64,000 bases of DNA from Paraburkholderia sp. PGU19 (GCF_013426915.1 NZ_AP023183.1:310001-374000), one strand, 5' to 3'. Shown: positions 28,093 through 38,326, counted from the first letter of the stretch. Numbers and translations are program-made. Notes: a model not told the origin generated them from the sequence alone.

Positions 28093-28980
28093 CTAAGGCC
28101 CAACCGTAATCAAGAGCGTAACGTCGACGAGGTAATCCGGCGGCGGGGCTGCCGACCCGAAGTCTCCCGGTAGATAGTGGAACCGGCCGCCATAGTGAAT
28201 CGTGTGTGAGCCCGCCGACAGGGGCTTCAGAATCAGGTAGTAGCCGTCAGCTACGGCCGTGTCAGTTCCGTAAATATCTTCCGGTATTCCAAACACCCAG
28301 CGCAACGCTGCTGTAAATGTGAATTGGTCGGTAGCGACGCGATACGCCGTCACATCGGTGACTGGTACGTTGTCTATAGTGACGAACAGGTCTTGGATTC
28401 GTTCAGCGAATCGGTTGGCAATCGCCTGTTCACCCGCCGCCGTAGTTGGCGTGTAGACGCCGGGAGGCAGCAGTGTCGAAGAAAATGTATCGAGCGTCGC
28501 CAGCAAGATGGATGTGTCAGCCGGGATAACGTTAGCTGACTGGTCGCAAGTCAGCGGCGTGTTGGGGACGTCGAGCGCATGAAAGTAGGAACTGGGTGTA
28601 GCCCAATACCAGACGTTACCGCTTTGGCCGGCTGAGATGGGACGGGTACAGTTGAGTAGCGGATTTGGCAGAAAGGGGCCGTTATCTATCGTATTCACCC
28701 ACTGCCAAAACGAAGTCACCCATTGACGGTACGTTTTCCCTTCGAAGCGTGTGTGGCGAGGGACAATTGCAGTATTGTCAGTCCCTGCCTGCGCGACGGA
28801 ACGCTTGCTGGCGGTATCGGCGGGGTTGACGAGGGCGTCGGCGGCCGCCGTACTGGCTGGGCGATCGGTGCCGCCGCCACCGCATCCAGTCAGTATGACT
28901 GCAATCGTTGCGGCGATGGCCGAGAATCGCAATGCCCTCGTGACTTGAGAAATAAGGGTAGTGAGATCTGTATCGTTCAT
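28093..28980 (-). CDS. Hypothetical lipoprotein
   Basis: 295 residues. After about 30 residues there is a signal segment ending ILTGCGGGG, a good lipobox followed by the Gly-rich linker common in Burkholderia lipoproteins. The mature domain has no name I recognise; YRQWVTSFWQWVNTIDNGPFLPNPLLNCT and GRFHYLPGDFG...YLVDVTLLITV look conserved and beta-rich. ATG 28980 is preceded by TAGGAGAG. Predicted at the inner leaflet of the outer membrane. Stands alone between IS6 remnants. Confidence 0.75.
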   Translation of the reverse strand: MNDTDLTTLISQVTRALRFSAIAATIAVILTGCGGGGTDRPASTAAADALVNPADTASKRSVAQAGTDNTAIVPRHTRFEGKTYRQWVTSFWQWVNTIDNGPFLPNPLLNCTRPISAGQSGNVWYWATPSSYFHALDVPNTPLTCDQSANVIPADTSILLATLDTFSSTLLPPGVYTPTTAAGEQAIANRFAERIQDLFVTIDNVPVTDVTAYRVATDQFTFTAALRWVFGIPEDIYGTDTAVADGYYLILKPLSAGSHTIHYGGRFHYLPGDFGSAAPPPDYLVDVTLLITVGP

Positions 28981-29174
28981 CACGCTCTCCTAACCGGGCT
29001 TTGCTTGATTTGCTTGCTTTGCTGCCAGCCGAACGCGTTGTGTGATCTTTTATAGACGGCCATTGAGCGCATCGTCGGACAAAAGGTGGCGGTTATCGCC
29101 AGCCGCTCAAGTTGGTCGACCGATGAGGACGTAGGGGTGGAATTTTGCCTCGGAGCTTGCACCGGTTCGCGGTG

Positions 29175-29560
29175 GGCGCTGGAAAAGCATTCCGTCGCTT
29201 CAAGAGTGCAGTCGGCATGAGCCGGCGCATTGACGAGACCTACATGAAGATCTAGGGTGAAGGGCGACTAGGTGTCTCTACCGGGCTGTGGACCAGGCCG
29301 GCAATAAGATCGACTCGCTGCTGCCAGCCCATCGTGACGGGGCTGCGGCTCTGAGGTACTTTGAAAGGGCGATTGCCCGGAACGGCGAACCCGAGACCGT
29401 GACGATCGATAAGAGCGAATCGAATATGGCCGCGCTACAGGCGCTCAACGCGGACTGTGAAATACCGATCAGGGTCCGCGCCAGAATAAGTATCTGAACA
29501 ACGTCGTTGAGCAGGATCGCCGTGCGATCAGGAATCGTACCAGTAAGCAATCCTGATCAC
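29175..29560 (+). pseudogene. IS6-family transposase remnant
   Basis: Pieces in different frames: RRIDETYMKI, a stop, then VDQAGNKIDSLLPAHRDGAAALRYFERAIARNGEPETVTIDKS, then KYLNNVVEQDRRAIRNRTSKQ. This is the catalytic half of an IS6 transposase with several stops and frameshifts. The N-terminal third is missing. Confidence 0.8.
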
Positions 29561-29895
29561 ATAGGACTTGTCGCCTCGACTTTCCTTAGCACGACAAAAG
29601 CCGCGCCGCTGGGCATGACTGATTGCGTCTATGCCGTGCTCAAGCGCACTGCCATTACTACAAGCGCTCGGGCAGTAAATCGCGGCACCCAAAAGTCTTG
29701 CGGCTCGTTGGCGACCAGGTGGTGAATCGCCGCGTCTTGAGAAGAGGGCGCCAGCACATCGCGGTTGCACAAACCACGGCGACACGCGAGTCGAATCGCG
29801 CATGTGCCCGATGCTCGCGACAACCACCGACGTCCTCAACTCAAGAGAGCTGACCCGCGCAGGGCGCGTCACGTGTCAAGGAGACGCGCGTGCCT

Positions 29896-30099
29896 TCAGA
29901 CAGGCTTGATATTCGCAGCTTGCTTGCCCTTCGGCCCCATCTTCACATCGAAGCTTACTTTCTGGTTTTCCTGCAACGACTTGAAGCCTTCAGTCTTGAT
30001 TTCAGAGAAGTGGGCGAACAGGTCTTCACCACCTTCATCCGGAGTAATGAAACCAAACCCCTTCGCATCGTTGAACCATTTCACTGTGCCAGTTGCCAT
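29896..30099 (-). CDS. CspA-family cold shock protein, copy 2
   Basis: 67 residues with intact RNP1 (KGFGFITP) and RNP2 (DLFAHFS). Differs from copy 1 mainly at residues 39-58 ([27 protein letters not shown]). ATG 30099. An IS3 element begins 33 bp upstream of the start and has therefore separated this gene from the distal part of its native promoter and long leader. Confidence 0.95.
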   Translation of the reverse strand: MATGTVKWFNDAKGFGFITPDEGGEDLFAHFSEIKTEGFKSLQENQKVSFDVKMGPKGKQAANIKPV

Positions 30100-30181
30100 T
30101 TTTAAACCTGTAAACGTTGAAAGTCGCTTTTTGAACCGCCCCGGATTTTGTGGAGGCTCCAACTCTTGAGAGAATGGAGCC

Positions 30182-30508
30182 ATGAACAAGAAGGTAACCA
30201 AGTTTTCCCCGGAAGTCCGGGAGCGCGCAGTGCGTCTGGTGCGCGAGCAGCGTAGCGAACATCCGTCGATGTGGTCGGCGGTCGAATCGATTGCGCCGAT
30301 GATCGGCTGCACACCGCAGACACTGCACGAGTGGGTCAAGCGCGACCAGGTCGACCACGATGAGCGCGATGGTGTGACCTCAGACGAGCGCGAGCGCCTC
30401 AAGGCCTTGGAGCGCGAAGTCAAGGAGTTGCGTCGTGCCAACGAGATTCTCAAGGTCGCGAGCGCGTTTTTCGCCCAGGCGGAGCTCGACCGCCGTTTCA
30501 AGTCCTGA
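30182..30508 (+). CDS. IS3-family OrfA
   Basis: 108 residues. Helix-turn-helix ([15 protein letters not shown]... [19 protein letters not shown]) followed by a leucine-zipper-like coil ([32 protein letters not shown]). Binds the IS ends. A run of five T near GCGTTTTTCGCC before the stop could be the site of the programmed frameshift that joins it to OrfB. Confidence 0.93.
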   Translation: MNKKVTKFSPEVRERAVRLVREQRSEHPSMWSAVESIAPMIGCTPQTLHEWVKRDQVDHDERDGVTSDERERLKALEREVKELRRANEILKVASAFFAQAELDRRFKS

Positions 30509-31416
30509 AGGCCTTTATCGATCAGCATCGCGACACCTTCGGGGTCGAGCCGATCTGCAAGGTCTTGCGGATTGCCCCGTCGGGCTACCGACGCCATGCC
30601 GCGCAGCTTCGTGATCCGTCGCGGCGCTCTGTTCGCGCAATCCGCGATGAACGTCTGCGGCCGGAGATCGAGCGTGTGTGGCGGGCCAACATGCAGGTCT
30701 ACGGCGCCGATAAAGTCTGGAAGCAGATGAACCGGGAGCGTATCGCGGTGGCGCGCTGCACGGTCGAACGGTTGATGAAGCAACTGGGTTTGCGCGGCGT
30801 GATGCGAGGCAAGCGTGTTCGCACGACTGTTCCAGATGCCATAGCCCCGCGCCCACTGGATCGGGTCAATCGCCAGTTCAAGGCGGCACGGCCGAACCAG
30901 CTCTGGGTTTCGGATTTCACCTACGTTTCGACGTGGCAGGGCGGGCTGTACGTGGCCTTCGTGATCGACGTGTTCGCTCGCCGTATTGTCGGCTGGCGCG
31001 TCAGCACCTCGATGACCACGGACTTCGTTCTGGATGCACTTGAACAGGCGCTTTACGCGCGACGCCCGGGCGACGACGGGACCTTGATACACCATTCGGA
31101 CAGAGGGTCCCAATACGTCAGCATTCGCTATAGCGAACGGCTGGCCGAAGCGGGCATCGAACCGTCGGTCGGCAGCCGGGGCGACAGCTATGACAACGCC
31201 TTGGCTGAAACGATCAACGGCTTGTACAAGGCTGAACTGATTCATCGCCGCGCCTGGAAAACGCGGGAATCCGTTGAACTGGCAACGCTGGAGTGGGTGG
31301 CCTGGTTCAATCATCATCGATTGATGGAACCCCTCGGCTATATCCCGCCCGCCGAAGCTGAGGCAAACTACTATCGGCAACTTGAAACAGCTGCCGCTGA
31401 ACCCGTATTAACTTAA
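30487..31416 (+). CDS. IS3-family OrfB (transposase catalytic subunit)
   Basis: Open frame overlapping the end of orfA, expected to be made as an OrfAB frameshift product. The rve core is complete: [13 protein letters not shown] (Asp), [10 protein letters not shown] (Asp) and [15 protein letters not shown] (Glu). The family C-terminus [17 protein letters not shown] is present. The first in-frame ATG (30565) falls inside the conserved HTH_21 region, which supports translation by frameshifting. Confidence 0.92.
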   Translation, partial: RPPFQVLKAFIDQHRDTFGVEPICKVLRIAPSGYRRHAAQLRDPSRRSVRAIRDERLRPEIERVWRANMQVYGADKVWKQMNRERIAVARCTVERLMKQLGLRGVMRGKRVRTTVPDAIAPRPLDRVNRQFKAARPNQLWVSDFTYVSTWQGGLYVAFVIDVFARRIVGWRVSTSMTTDFVLDALEQALYARRPGDDGTLIHHSDRGSQYVSIRYSERLAEAGIEPSVGSRGDSYDNALAETINGLYKAELIHRRAWKTRESVELATLEWVAWFNHHRLMEPLGYIPPAEAEANYYRQLETAAAEPVLT

Positions 31417-31453
31417 ACCAACCAGCCTCCACGATTCCCGGGGCGGTTCATTT

Positions 31454-31930
31454 TGCGCCTGCGAGATGACACGGAGTGATTGCCCGCGACGCAGGACCTT
31501 GTACCACGCTGTGATGAAACTTAGCAATCTCGCAGTCCTACGGACAGTGCCCGGTCGCGTCAGGGCGGACCCGCGCAGGCGTTTGACGGCGTCACGACAT
31601 CCAGCTCACTTCCCAACGCCGAACTGAAATTCAGTCCGGTAATCATTGCTGGAAAAACAGAACCCTTCGGCAAATAAACCCGCATCGGAGAAATGTCGCG
31701 ATCAAGTTCACTCAAGCTACTGCGCCCGCCAACTTGACAAAGCCCATTTGAGAAGTATCAAAACCGATGATACGGGCTGATACCAACCGCACGCGCTAGC
31801 GTGAACGTGGCGGGATTGGCCGGCAGACCGGGAGCGAAAATTGCCGCGCAAGTTAGTGCCTCAAAAATTGGGGGGCGGTCATATGTTCTACCAATCCTTC
31901 GCGCCTTATCGGGGATATGGCGTCCGTCTT
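31454..31930. other. Non-coding DNA between the IS3 element and element D
   Basis: No supported gene. It may contain the displaced upstream leader of cspA copy 2, next to the IS3 insertion. Confidence 0.4.
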
Positions 31931-32102
31931 GGGGTATTCGTCATTTGGGTGCAAAAAATGGCGGTCGCGGGGCGCGGAGCTACCTATGGCAAGGCTTCGC
32001 AAATATGCGAGTCGCGACAGATTGGGCGATCTGCAAGTCATTGATAAGGCGGCATTTGTCGATCCTAACGTCCAGAATTCGCACCAAAATGACGATTACC
32101 CC
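31931..32102. mobile_element. Short palindrome-ended element, copy D (172 bp)
   Basis: Left end GGGGTATTCGTCATTTGGG and, inverted, right end GGGGTAATCGTCATTTTGG. The interior is closely related to copy C at 50882 (shared TTCGCAAATATGCGAGTCGCG and the following GGCGATCTGCAAGTCATTG). It contains an inner small palindrome TCGCA-AATA-TGCGA. It lies 300 bp upstream of the glycosyltransferase gene. Confidence 0.75.
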
Positions 32103-32409
32103 AGATGGCAAATGGGCGGAATGCGGGATTCTGGTGCACGCCACCCTACCCATGGTTCGGAAATAGTAAAGGTCGATCCCGCAGGCGCCGAGCATCAGCG
32201 ATGTTCCGACTGACTCATTTCATGCGGACCCGCCTCGCCCGGATGTGGGCACTCCGCTTGCTTCATGCGTTTGATTCCCCAATCGGTTCGACAAGTGCGA
32301 GCGGCAGACATAGTCATCCGCTACCGGAACAATGCTTCGATGCAGTCATTGTTTCTTCTTTCTTCGCGCTTACCATGAGGTCGAACTCAAGTCCGCCTGA
32401 GCGACTGAA

Positions 32410-33540
32410 ATGCCAAAGCTTCCCGCAGTATTCATGGTAGGCGCGTTTCCACCGCCTGTTCATGGGCTGTCGATGGCGAACGAAGCAATCGCCGAGCGCT
32501 TGAACGGTCGCGCCCGGATCGTCAAATTCGACACTGTAGGGGCACGAGTAAGATCTGGATGGGCAGGCCGTCTCTGCCGGCTCGGCACTGGTTGGGCCGT
32601 CTTGCGTTTCGCGGTCATGGCAGCCGTGCGGCGACCATCGTCAATCTATATCGGCCTCTCAGGTGGGCCTGGTCAATTGTACGATGGGATGTTCGCGTTA
32701 ATTGGAAACCTGCTGCACGTCCCGGTGTTCATTCACCATCACAGCTTCCGGTACATCAACAGACCATCACGTTTGACGCGACTGGTCTTCGATCTTGCGG
32801 GCAACGCAACCCACATCGTGTTGTGCCCCGATATGGCGGTGCGCCTAAAACAGCTGTACCCGACATCGGTTGGGGAAACGCTGGTGTTGTCCAATACCTC
32901 ATTGTTTCCAGCAGCGCCAGGTGGGCACGCACGGGTACGCGGAGAGCGTCCGCTGACACTGGGATTTTTGTCGAATATCACACGCGAGAAAGGGGTCTTC
33001 GTATTTTTCGACGTGCTTTCCGCACTCGATCGACGAGGTCTTCAAGTTCGAGCAACTATAGCCGGGCCCGTCGCCGACGCGATCGGGGATGAATTCAATG
33101 CGGCGTTAATTCGCCATCCTAGAGCAGATTATGTCGGCCCGGTTTCGGGCGAAAAAAAGACGAACTTCTACAAGTCAATCGACTTGCTGGTTTTTCCATC
33201 CAGTTATGAAAACGAGGCCGAACCGCTCACCGTCATCGAGGCAATCGGATTTGGCGTCCCTGTTATCGCATCCGACAAGGGATGCATTCCTTCGACATTG
33301 CGGCGGGGCGGCGGAGCCTGCGTTGTCGACGATGAGCGAATGGCAGAACGCATCGCGGATTTCGTGGTCGACGTCGCTAGCTCTCCAGGCGTCTATGAGG
33401 CACTCTCGTGTGGTGCGGTGGCGTCCGTGATGAACCAAGCCCCAAGTCAGGCCGCTGCGCTTCGCAAGCTCCTTGGAATGCTGACACGGACAGATGCGGT
33501 AGATGGTTATGTCATCTCGGACCGGCGGATAGATTCTTAG
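32410..33540 (+). CDS. Group-1 (GT4-type) glycosyltransferase
   Basis: 376 residues, GT-B fold. N-domain start VFMVGAFPPPVHGLSMANEAIAERL holds the Gly-rich acceptor loop. The C-domain shows GFLSNITREKGVF and the nucleotide-sugar EX7E-like region SSYENEAEPLTVIEAIGFGVPVIASDKG. It transfers a sugar from an NDP-sugar onto an acceptor, probably in surface polysaccharide synthesis. No other sugar gene adjoins it; a sugar-transfer-associated ATP-grasp fragment at 60.3 kb may be from a similar locus. ATG 32410; no strong Shine-Dalgarno. Confidence 0.85.
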   Translation: MPKLPAVFMVGAFPPPVHGLSMANEAIAERLNGRARIVKFDTVGARVRSGWAGRLCRLGTGWAVLRFAVMAAVRRPSSIYIGLSGGPGQLYDGMFALIGNLLHVPVFIHHHSFRYINRPSRLTRLVFDLAGNATHIVLCPDMAVRLKQLYPTSVGETLVLSNTSLFPAAPGGHARVRGERPLTLGFLSNITREKGVFVFFDVLSALDRRGLQVRATIAGPVADAIGDEFNAALIRHPRADYVGPVSGEKKTNFYKSIDLLVFPSSYENEAEPLTVIEAIGFGVPVIASDKGCIPSTLRRGGGACVVDDERMAERIADFVVDVASSPGVYEALSCGAVASVMNQAPSQAAALRKLLGMLTRTDAVDGYVISDRRIDS

Positions 33541-33608
33541 GGCGCCCGGTCGTATGTGTCCGGGCGTCGGGGACGCGCTTTCCAAAAAAAGCGTGGGGTC
33601 ATTTTGAC

Positions 33609-34446
33609 GGCTCTGGTGCAAATAGCGCGGGGGCGAATCGGTTAAGGTGTCGGTCTGAACGAATTGAGAACCGCCGATGAGCAAGCTGAAGAGTCTGGAG
33701 GAACTGTTCGCGGGACGTCATTTTGACCGCGATGTGATCATTCTGTGTGTTCGCTGGTACCTGCGCTACAAGCTCAGCCTGCGCGATCTGGTCGAGATGA
33801 TGGCCGAACAGGGTTTGTCGCTGGCTCACACGACGATTCTGCGCTGGGTGAAACGTTATACGCCCGAGTTCGTCAAACGCTGGAATCGCTTTGCTACACC
33901 TGCGGGTCGTGGCGCGTCGACGAGACCTATCTGAAGATTCGTGGCAGGTGGGTCTACCTGTACCGTGCGGTGGATCGGGCTGGCCAGACGGTGGACTTCA
34001 TTCTCAGGGCGAGGCGCGACGTGGCCGCCGCCAAAGCCTTCTTCAGCAAGGCCATCAGGCATCAGGGCCAGCCGCCGGAGACCATCACGCTCGACGGTTA
34101 TGCTGCCTCGCACCGCGCGGTGCGCGAGATGAAGACCGATGGTCTGCTGCCTGAAGACACGAAGGTCCGGTCGTCGAAATATCTGAACAACGTGATCGAG
34201 CAGGACCATCGCCACATCAAATCCAGAACGAATGTGATGCTCGGTTTCAAACGGTTCAGGGACGCCGCGACCACAATTTCAGGCATCGAACTGACGCATT
34301 GAATTCGCAAAGGCCAGTTCGACCTCGCGAAGCTCGGCCTCAAGGATGCCGCTGCGCCCGCCGTGTTGAATTATGTTCTGTCCAATCGATAAGGTATCCT
34401 TCCTATAGGAAGCGTCTCAACCGGCTTACCTATTTGCACCAGAGCC
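33609..34446 (+). mobile_element. IS6-family element (838 bp), inactive
   Basis: Terminal repeats GGCTCTGGTGCAAATAG (33609-33625) and its exact complement (34430-34446). No 8-bp target duplication is seen (ATTTTGAC versus GTCCCAAG), which suggests later recombination between copies. The transposase inside is frameshifted. Confidence 0.9.
33677..34392 (+). pseudogene. IS6-family transposase, frameshifted
   Basis: [53 protein letters not shown] is intact up to about 33900. The frame then shifts, and [26 protein letters not shown] (first Asp) continues in the next frame through [14 protein letters not shown] stop at 34300 (ELTH, stop, IRKGQF) cuts the last 30 residues. Non-functional as it stands. 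Confidence 0.9.
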
Positions 34447-34683
34447 GTCCCAAGTTGTGGGCAGCAAATAGTAAGGGCGATCTCAGTTGTCCTCCGAACT
34501 CGACTAGCTCCGACTAGATTGGGTGGTGGTGCGTTGAGGCAGGTCTGGCGGCCACAAAGTTTGCTGCCAGTGCACTAGGGCGTTGCGCTTAGGGGCATTC
34601 GCCTGCACCGATTCCGAATGGCACTAAACCGGTCTAAAGCTGCCTCACGAAGGGCGACACCCGGGAGAGCGAGTCGACGAGAC

Positions 34684-34698
34684 TTGACATAAAAACCG
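34684..34698 (+). repeat. Dispersed TTGACATAAAAACCG motif, copy 2
   Basis: Identical to the copy at 58531, preceded in both by GCGAGT...CGAGAC. Lies in the intergenic DNA between the IS6 element and the racemase-like gene (which points left and ends at 34758). Confidence 0.5.
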
Positions 34699-34757
34699 CT
34701 GGTTTTGACAACAGACAGGTACGGCCGTCTCGAGGGACGGTCGTATTGGCGTATTTG

Positions 34758-35534
34758 CTACAGTGCAAACAACCGCCCTAGTTGCGGCTCGCTATCGGGC
34801 ACGCCAGCAAGTCGCAACGCGTGCCAGGCCATCGCGAAGTTGCTCGAGATGATAGGCTTGCCTGTCGCCGCCTCAAGCTGTGGGATCAGCGCACCGACAC
34901 GCAGGCTCGTGCAGGAGACGAACACCGCGTCCACATCGGCTTGCCGCGCAAGCTGCCCGATCGCTGTGCAAAGCGACCGGGCGTCGATCCGGGCGACCTC
35001 GTTATCGTCTGCGTGCTCGAATGATGCGATGCGGGCCACGGCAATCCCGCGCGCTTCGATGTAGTCGCGCATGAACTCGTTAATGGAGCGGATATACGGC
35101 GTCAGCAACGCGGCACGCCGCACCTGCAGCGCATTGAGGGCTGCGACGGCACCCGTGATTGGGGTCGTGCAGGCGATGCCGGGACGCGCCTCGCGAATGC
35201 GTGCAAACACGCGCTCCTCGCCGATCACCATTGCCGCCGACGTGCAGCCGAACGCCACCACATCGAGCCGCTCGCCTGGCAGGAGCAACCCGACGGCCGG
35301 GGCGATGCGCGATTCAATTTCCGCCAGTCGTGCCGGTGTGATATCCGGCGAGTTCTGCAAGCGGCTTTCATAAAAAGCGACGCCGTCCTGCCGGAGCAGT
35401 TCACGCCATTCGTGTTCGATCGTGTGGTCGGTTGCCAGAACGATGAGGCCGATTGCCGCGCGCTGCGCGACGCCGTCGTCGAGCGCGAAATCGAGCTTCA
35501 TGAAGGCGTCGTGCTGCAGTGAGGTCGTGCTCAT
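34758..35534 (-). CDS. Asp/Glu racemase or maleate-isomerase-family protein
   Basis: 258 residues. The two catalytic Cys of the superfamily are present: VVAFGCTSAAMVIG (about residue 90) and DAVFVSCTSLRVGALIP (about 200). The layout (TPITGAVAALNALQVRRAALLTPY between them) fits the maleate cis-trans isomerase / arylmalonate decarboxylase branch more than true Asp racemase. ATG 35534 overlaps the dadA-type stop by 4 bp, so the two are translationally coupled. A role in racemising or isomerising an amino or dicarboxylic acid is inferred from the neighbours. Confidence 0.8.
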   Translation of the reverse strand: MSTTSLQHDAFMKLDFALDDGVAQRAAIGLIVLATDHTIEHEWRELLRQDGVAFYESRLQNSPDITPARLAEIESRIAPAVGLLLPGERLDVVAFGCTSAAMVIGEERVFARIREARPGIACTTPITGAVAALNALQVRRAALLTPYIRSINEFMRDYIEARGIAVARIASFEHADDNEVARIDARSLCTAIGQLARQADVDAVFVSCTSLRVGALIPQLEAATGKPIISSNFAMAWHALRLAGVPDSEPQLGRLFAL

Positions 35535-36428
35535 TTCATCGTCATCCCTGTCAGGTCCAGTTCGGGCGTGCGCCCTGCCATGATGTCGGCGAGCAATTTT
35601 GCGGTGCCGCAAGACATCGTCCATCCCATGTGTCCGTGCCCCGTGTTCAGAAACAGATTGCGGTGGCGTGTACGGCCGATCAGTGGGGTACCCTCGGGTG
35701 TCATGGGTCGCAGCCCGGCCCAGTAGCTCGGCTTCGTGTAGTCGGCACCGTCGGGGAACAACTCGCGCGCCGCACGTAGCATCGGGACAAAGTCTGCGGG
35801 CGTGTGGCGTGTGTCGTAGCCTGCAAATTCGGCCGTTGCGGTAAAGCGGAGCCGTTCGCCGAAGCGTGCCCATGCAACGAGATGGTTTTCGTCTACGCCG
35901 CCAATCTGCGGAGGCCGGTATTCGCGTCCGGCCGGAAATGTTGCCGAGTAGCCCTTGACGGGATAGATCGCCAGCCTGTAACCGAGCGGGCGCGCGAGAA
36001 TCGGCGAATACGAGCCGAGCGCGAGCACAAAGTCGTCGCCGTCGATGAGACCTGCCGGCGTGCGGACGCCTGTTATCCGGTCGCCGGCCGCTTCGATACG
36101 GCTGATCGGGGTGTCAAACATAAAGCGTACGTCAAGTCGCTCGCAGACTTTCTGCAGCTCGCGGGTGAACTGATGCGCATCGCCGCTCTCGTCACTGGGG
36201 CAGTAGATCGCGCCGGCAATCCCGTCGCGCGCGTGCTCAAGCGCCGGCTCACGCATGACTACCTGTGCGACGTCCAGCGTTTCGAGCGGCAAACCATTTT
36301 CGACAAGGATCGACATATTCGAGCGGCCGCGCTCGAACGATGCCGCGTCACGATAGAGATACAGCAGGCCGCGGCTGATCCGGTCGTACTGAGCTTCCCT
36401 CGGTTTTTCGCCTTCCACAGGCCCCAAG

Positions 36429-37319
36429 TTACGCAGCGGCATCCTTGGTCTGCTGAGCTTTGATCCAGTCTTGCAGAAACTGAACCGGCGATGCGAAGCC
36501 GAGCGACGAATGACGACGACTGCGGTTATAAAACACTTCCAGGTATTCAAACAAGTCTGCCATCGCTTCCTGATGCGTCCGGTAACGTGTCGCATGGACG
36601 CGCTCGTTTTTCAGGCTGTTAAAAAAGCTTTCCGTCGGCGCGTTGTCCCAGCAGTTTCCCTTGCGACTCATCGAGCAGCGCATGCCATATTCCGTCAGCT
36701 TGCGCTGGAAGTCGTGGCTCGCGTACTGGCTACCACGGTCGGAGTGATGCATGGCGCCCGGCTCGGGCCGACGTCGAAACCACGCCATTGTCAGCGCGTC
36801 GATCACGATGTCCGCCGTCATGCGCGGCTTGATCGACCAGCCGACAACTTCCCGGTTGAACAGGTCCAGCACGATCGCCAGATACAGCCAGCCCTCGTCG
36901 GTCCAGATGTACGTGATATCCGAAGTGAACACGCGATTCGGCGCCGTCGGCGTAAAGTTGCGCTCTAGCAGATTCTCTGCGACTGGCAGCTTGTGCTTCG
37001 AGTCCGTCGTTACCTTGTAGCGCTTCTTGTGCCGGGCCCGGATACCGTTCTCGCGCATGAGCCGCTCGACCCGTTCCTTGCTGGCCGGAAAGCCACGGGC
37101 GCGAATCTCCTCGGTCATCCGTGGCGATCCATAGGCGCCCTTGACCTCGGCGTGGATAGTGCGGATCAGCGCCAGCAACTGTTCGTTGCTCAGGCGTTTG
37201 CGCTCGGGCGTGCCACCGCGCTTCCATGCTCTATAGCCGTTCAGACTGACCGACAGGACCTCGCACAGGGCCGACAGCGGAAAGTGCCGGCACTGCATAT
37301 CAATCCAGGCGTACTTCAA
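36429..37319 (-). CDS. IS3-family OrfB transposase
   Basis: 296 residues. HTH_21 region (YGSPRMTEEIRARGF, then RLMRENGIRARHKKRYKVTT) and rve core: FTSDITYIWTDEGW (Asp), [12 protein letters not shown] (Asp), NCWDNAPTESFFNSLKNE (Glu). C-terminus NRSRRHSSLGFASPVQF. Its TTG start overlaps the orfA stop, so expression is by coupling or frameshifting. Intact. Confidence 0.95.
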   Translation of the reverse strand: MKYAWIDMQCRHFPLSALCEVLSVSLNGYRAWKRGGTPERKRLSNEQLLALIRTIHAEVKGAYGSPRMTEEIRARGFPASKERVERLMRENGIRARHKKRYKVTTDSKHKLPVAENLLERNFTPTAPNRVFTSDITYIWTDEGWLYLAIVLDLFNREVVGWSIKPRMTADIVIDALTMAWFRRRPEPGAMHHSDRGSQYASHDFQRKLTEYGMRCSMSRKGNCWDNAPTESFFNSLKNERVHATRYRTHQEAMADLFEYLEVFYNRSRRHSSLGFASPVQFLQDWIKAQQTKDAAA

Positions 37320-37609
37320 AGGAGGTCCTTCGCGAAGAACGCCGCCGCTTTTTTTACGATTTCAAGTTCCATCTGCAGGCGCTTGTTTTCGGCTCGCAGG
37401 CGCGACAGCTCCATTTGTTCCGGCGTCACAGCCTTTGTCCCGGCGCCGTTCAGCTTTCCTGCCTCTGCAGCTTTCACCCAGTTGCGCAGTGTCTGCGGTG
37501 ACATCTTCAATTCACGGGCCACGGCACGGATGCTTTGCCCATCCTTGATCCGTTGTACTGCGGCCGCCCTGAACTCAGCCGTATATGCATGGTTTGGTAC
37601 CTTGAACAT
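37316..37609 (-). CDS. IS3-family OrfA
   Basis: 97 residues. Helix-turn-helix RAAAVQRIKDGQSIRAVARELKMSPQTLRNWVKAAE followed by a leucine-zipper coil (ELSRLRAENKRLQMELEIVKKAAAFFA). DNA-binding subunit of the IS3 transposase. Overlaps orfB by 4 bp. Confidence 0.95.
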   Translation of the reverse strand: MFKVPNHAYTAEFRAAAVQRIKDGQSIRAVARELKMSPQTLRNWVKAAEAGKLNGAGTKAVTPEQMELSRLRAENKRLQMELEIVKKAAAFFAKDLL

Positions 37610-38069
37610 TATTCTTTTCCTTACTTCAGATCGAGTTTACACACGACCCGTTGGAAGGCGAAATTTCGGGGGAAGCTCAGTACTGCAGTTGCTCTCTCAC
37701 AGTCAACTGCTGTAGCTGATCCTGTGCGTAACGACACAACCGTACCTTCCGCGAGGTGTTTTCGCGCGAGCGCGTCGCGGTGCAGTTGCGCAGGAACAGC
37801 ACACACCACGCCCACATGTGCGGATCGGCGTTGAGTCGCAGGCGAAGCGCCTGTCCTTCGACGAACAGTGATTTCAACAGGATTTTGGGTGCGTGCGGTG
37901 AAGCCCACGTATACGAATGCCCCGGCGCGACGAGCCCGGCATTCGCAAAGCTGGTTTCGAGCGCAACACCCGAGCGGCGATCGAGCACGGTGACGGCGCG
38001 ACCGTCCCTCGCGAGGTAATACGCCGTTGTAACACCTGCAAGGCCGGCGCCGAGCACGATGCTTTTCAT

Positions 38070-38326
38070 CTGCACCCCTGTTGTCGTCTAGTAAATATAG
38101 GTCTGCCGCCGCTTTCTTGAGTGATTTATACGCGGATACCCTATATCGGATCAGCGGTTCGGGGGACCTATCATGAATAAGGCATCTTGCGGGCATTGCA
38201 CGAAAGGTGTGCGCGAGGCTCGCGCAATACCGCGCAAGACGATTTATTACGTTACGCTAACTGATCGCGCCGGCTTACCCGCGTCGCGGGACCGTCCGGT
38301 CGGATTCACAGTCAGGAGCCGAGAAC
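38070..38326. promoter_or_regulatory. Divergent intergenic region between dadA and the Liv transporter
   Basis: 257 bp separating two divergent transcription units and so expected to hold both promoters and shared control sites. I see no confident -35/-10 or operator. AGGAG at 38314 is the ribosome-binding site of the binding-protein gene. Confidence 0.5.

Larger units (their letters stand above)
30132..31450 (+). mobile_element. IS3-family element (1319 bp) inserted just upstream of cspA copy 2
   Basis: Terminal inverted repeats TGAACCGCCCCGG (30132) and its complement ending 31450, extending to TGGAGGCT. Flanked on both sides by T residues (TTTT), consistent with a 3-4-bp target duplication. 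Carries orfA and orfB in the usual arrangement. It appears complete. Confidence 0.92.
36390..37679 (-). mobile_element. IS3-family element (1290 bp) inside dadA, 4-bp duplication GTAC
   Basis: Ends TGAGCTTCCCTCGG and its inverted partner TGAGCTTCCCCCGA, continuing to TTTCGCCTTCCA. GTAC is present on both sides (36386-36389 and 37680-37683). Carries intact orfA and orfB. The precise duplication and intact genes point to a recent insertion. Confidence 0.95.
35531..38069 (-). pseudogene. dadA: D-amino-acid dehydrogenase (DadA-like), split by an IS3 element
   Basis: N-terminal part 37680-38069: MKSIVLGAGLAGVTTAYYLARDG (FAD dinucleotide-binding fold) to REQLQY. C-terminal part 35531-36385: DRISRGLLYLYRDAASFE to the end, with FVLALGSYSPILARPLGYRLAIYPVKGYSATFP and GLRPMTPEGTPLIGRT, family-typical blocks. 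Removing 36390-37679 and one copy of GTAC restores a single frame of about 414 residues, close to the usual 415-435. The enzyme oxidises D-amino acids to 2-oxo acids, passing electrons to quinone. As it stands the gene is inactive unless the IS excises. CAGGGG precedes ATG 38069. Confidence 0.9.

Noticed and set aside
29896..31380. 494-residue minus-strand ORF ending in a cold-shock domain
   Set aside because: Only the last 67 residues are real (CspA). The rest is antisense to the IS3 orfA and orfB.
36730..37227. 165-residue minus-strand ORF
   Set aside because: Out-of-frame shadow of the IS3 orfB.
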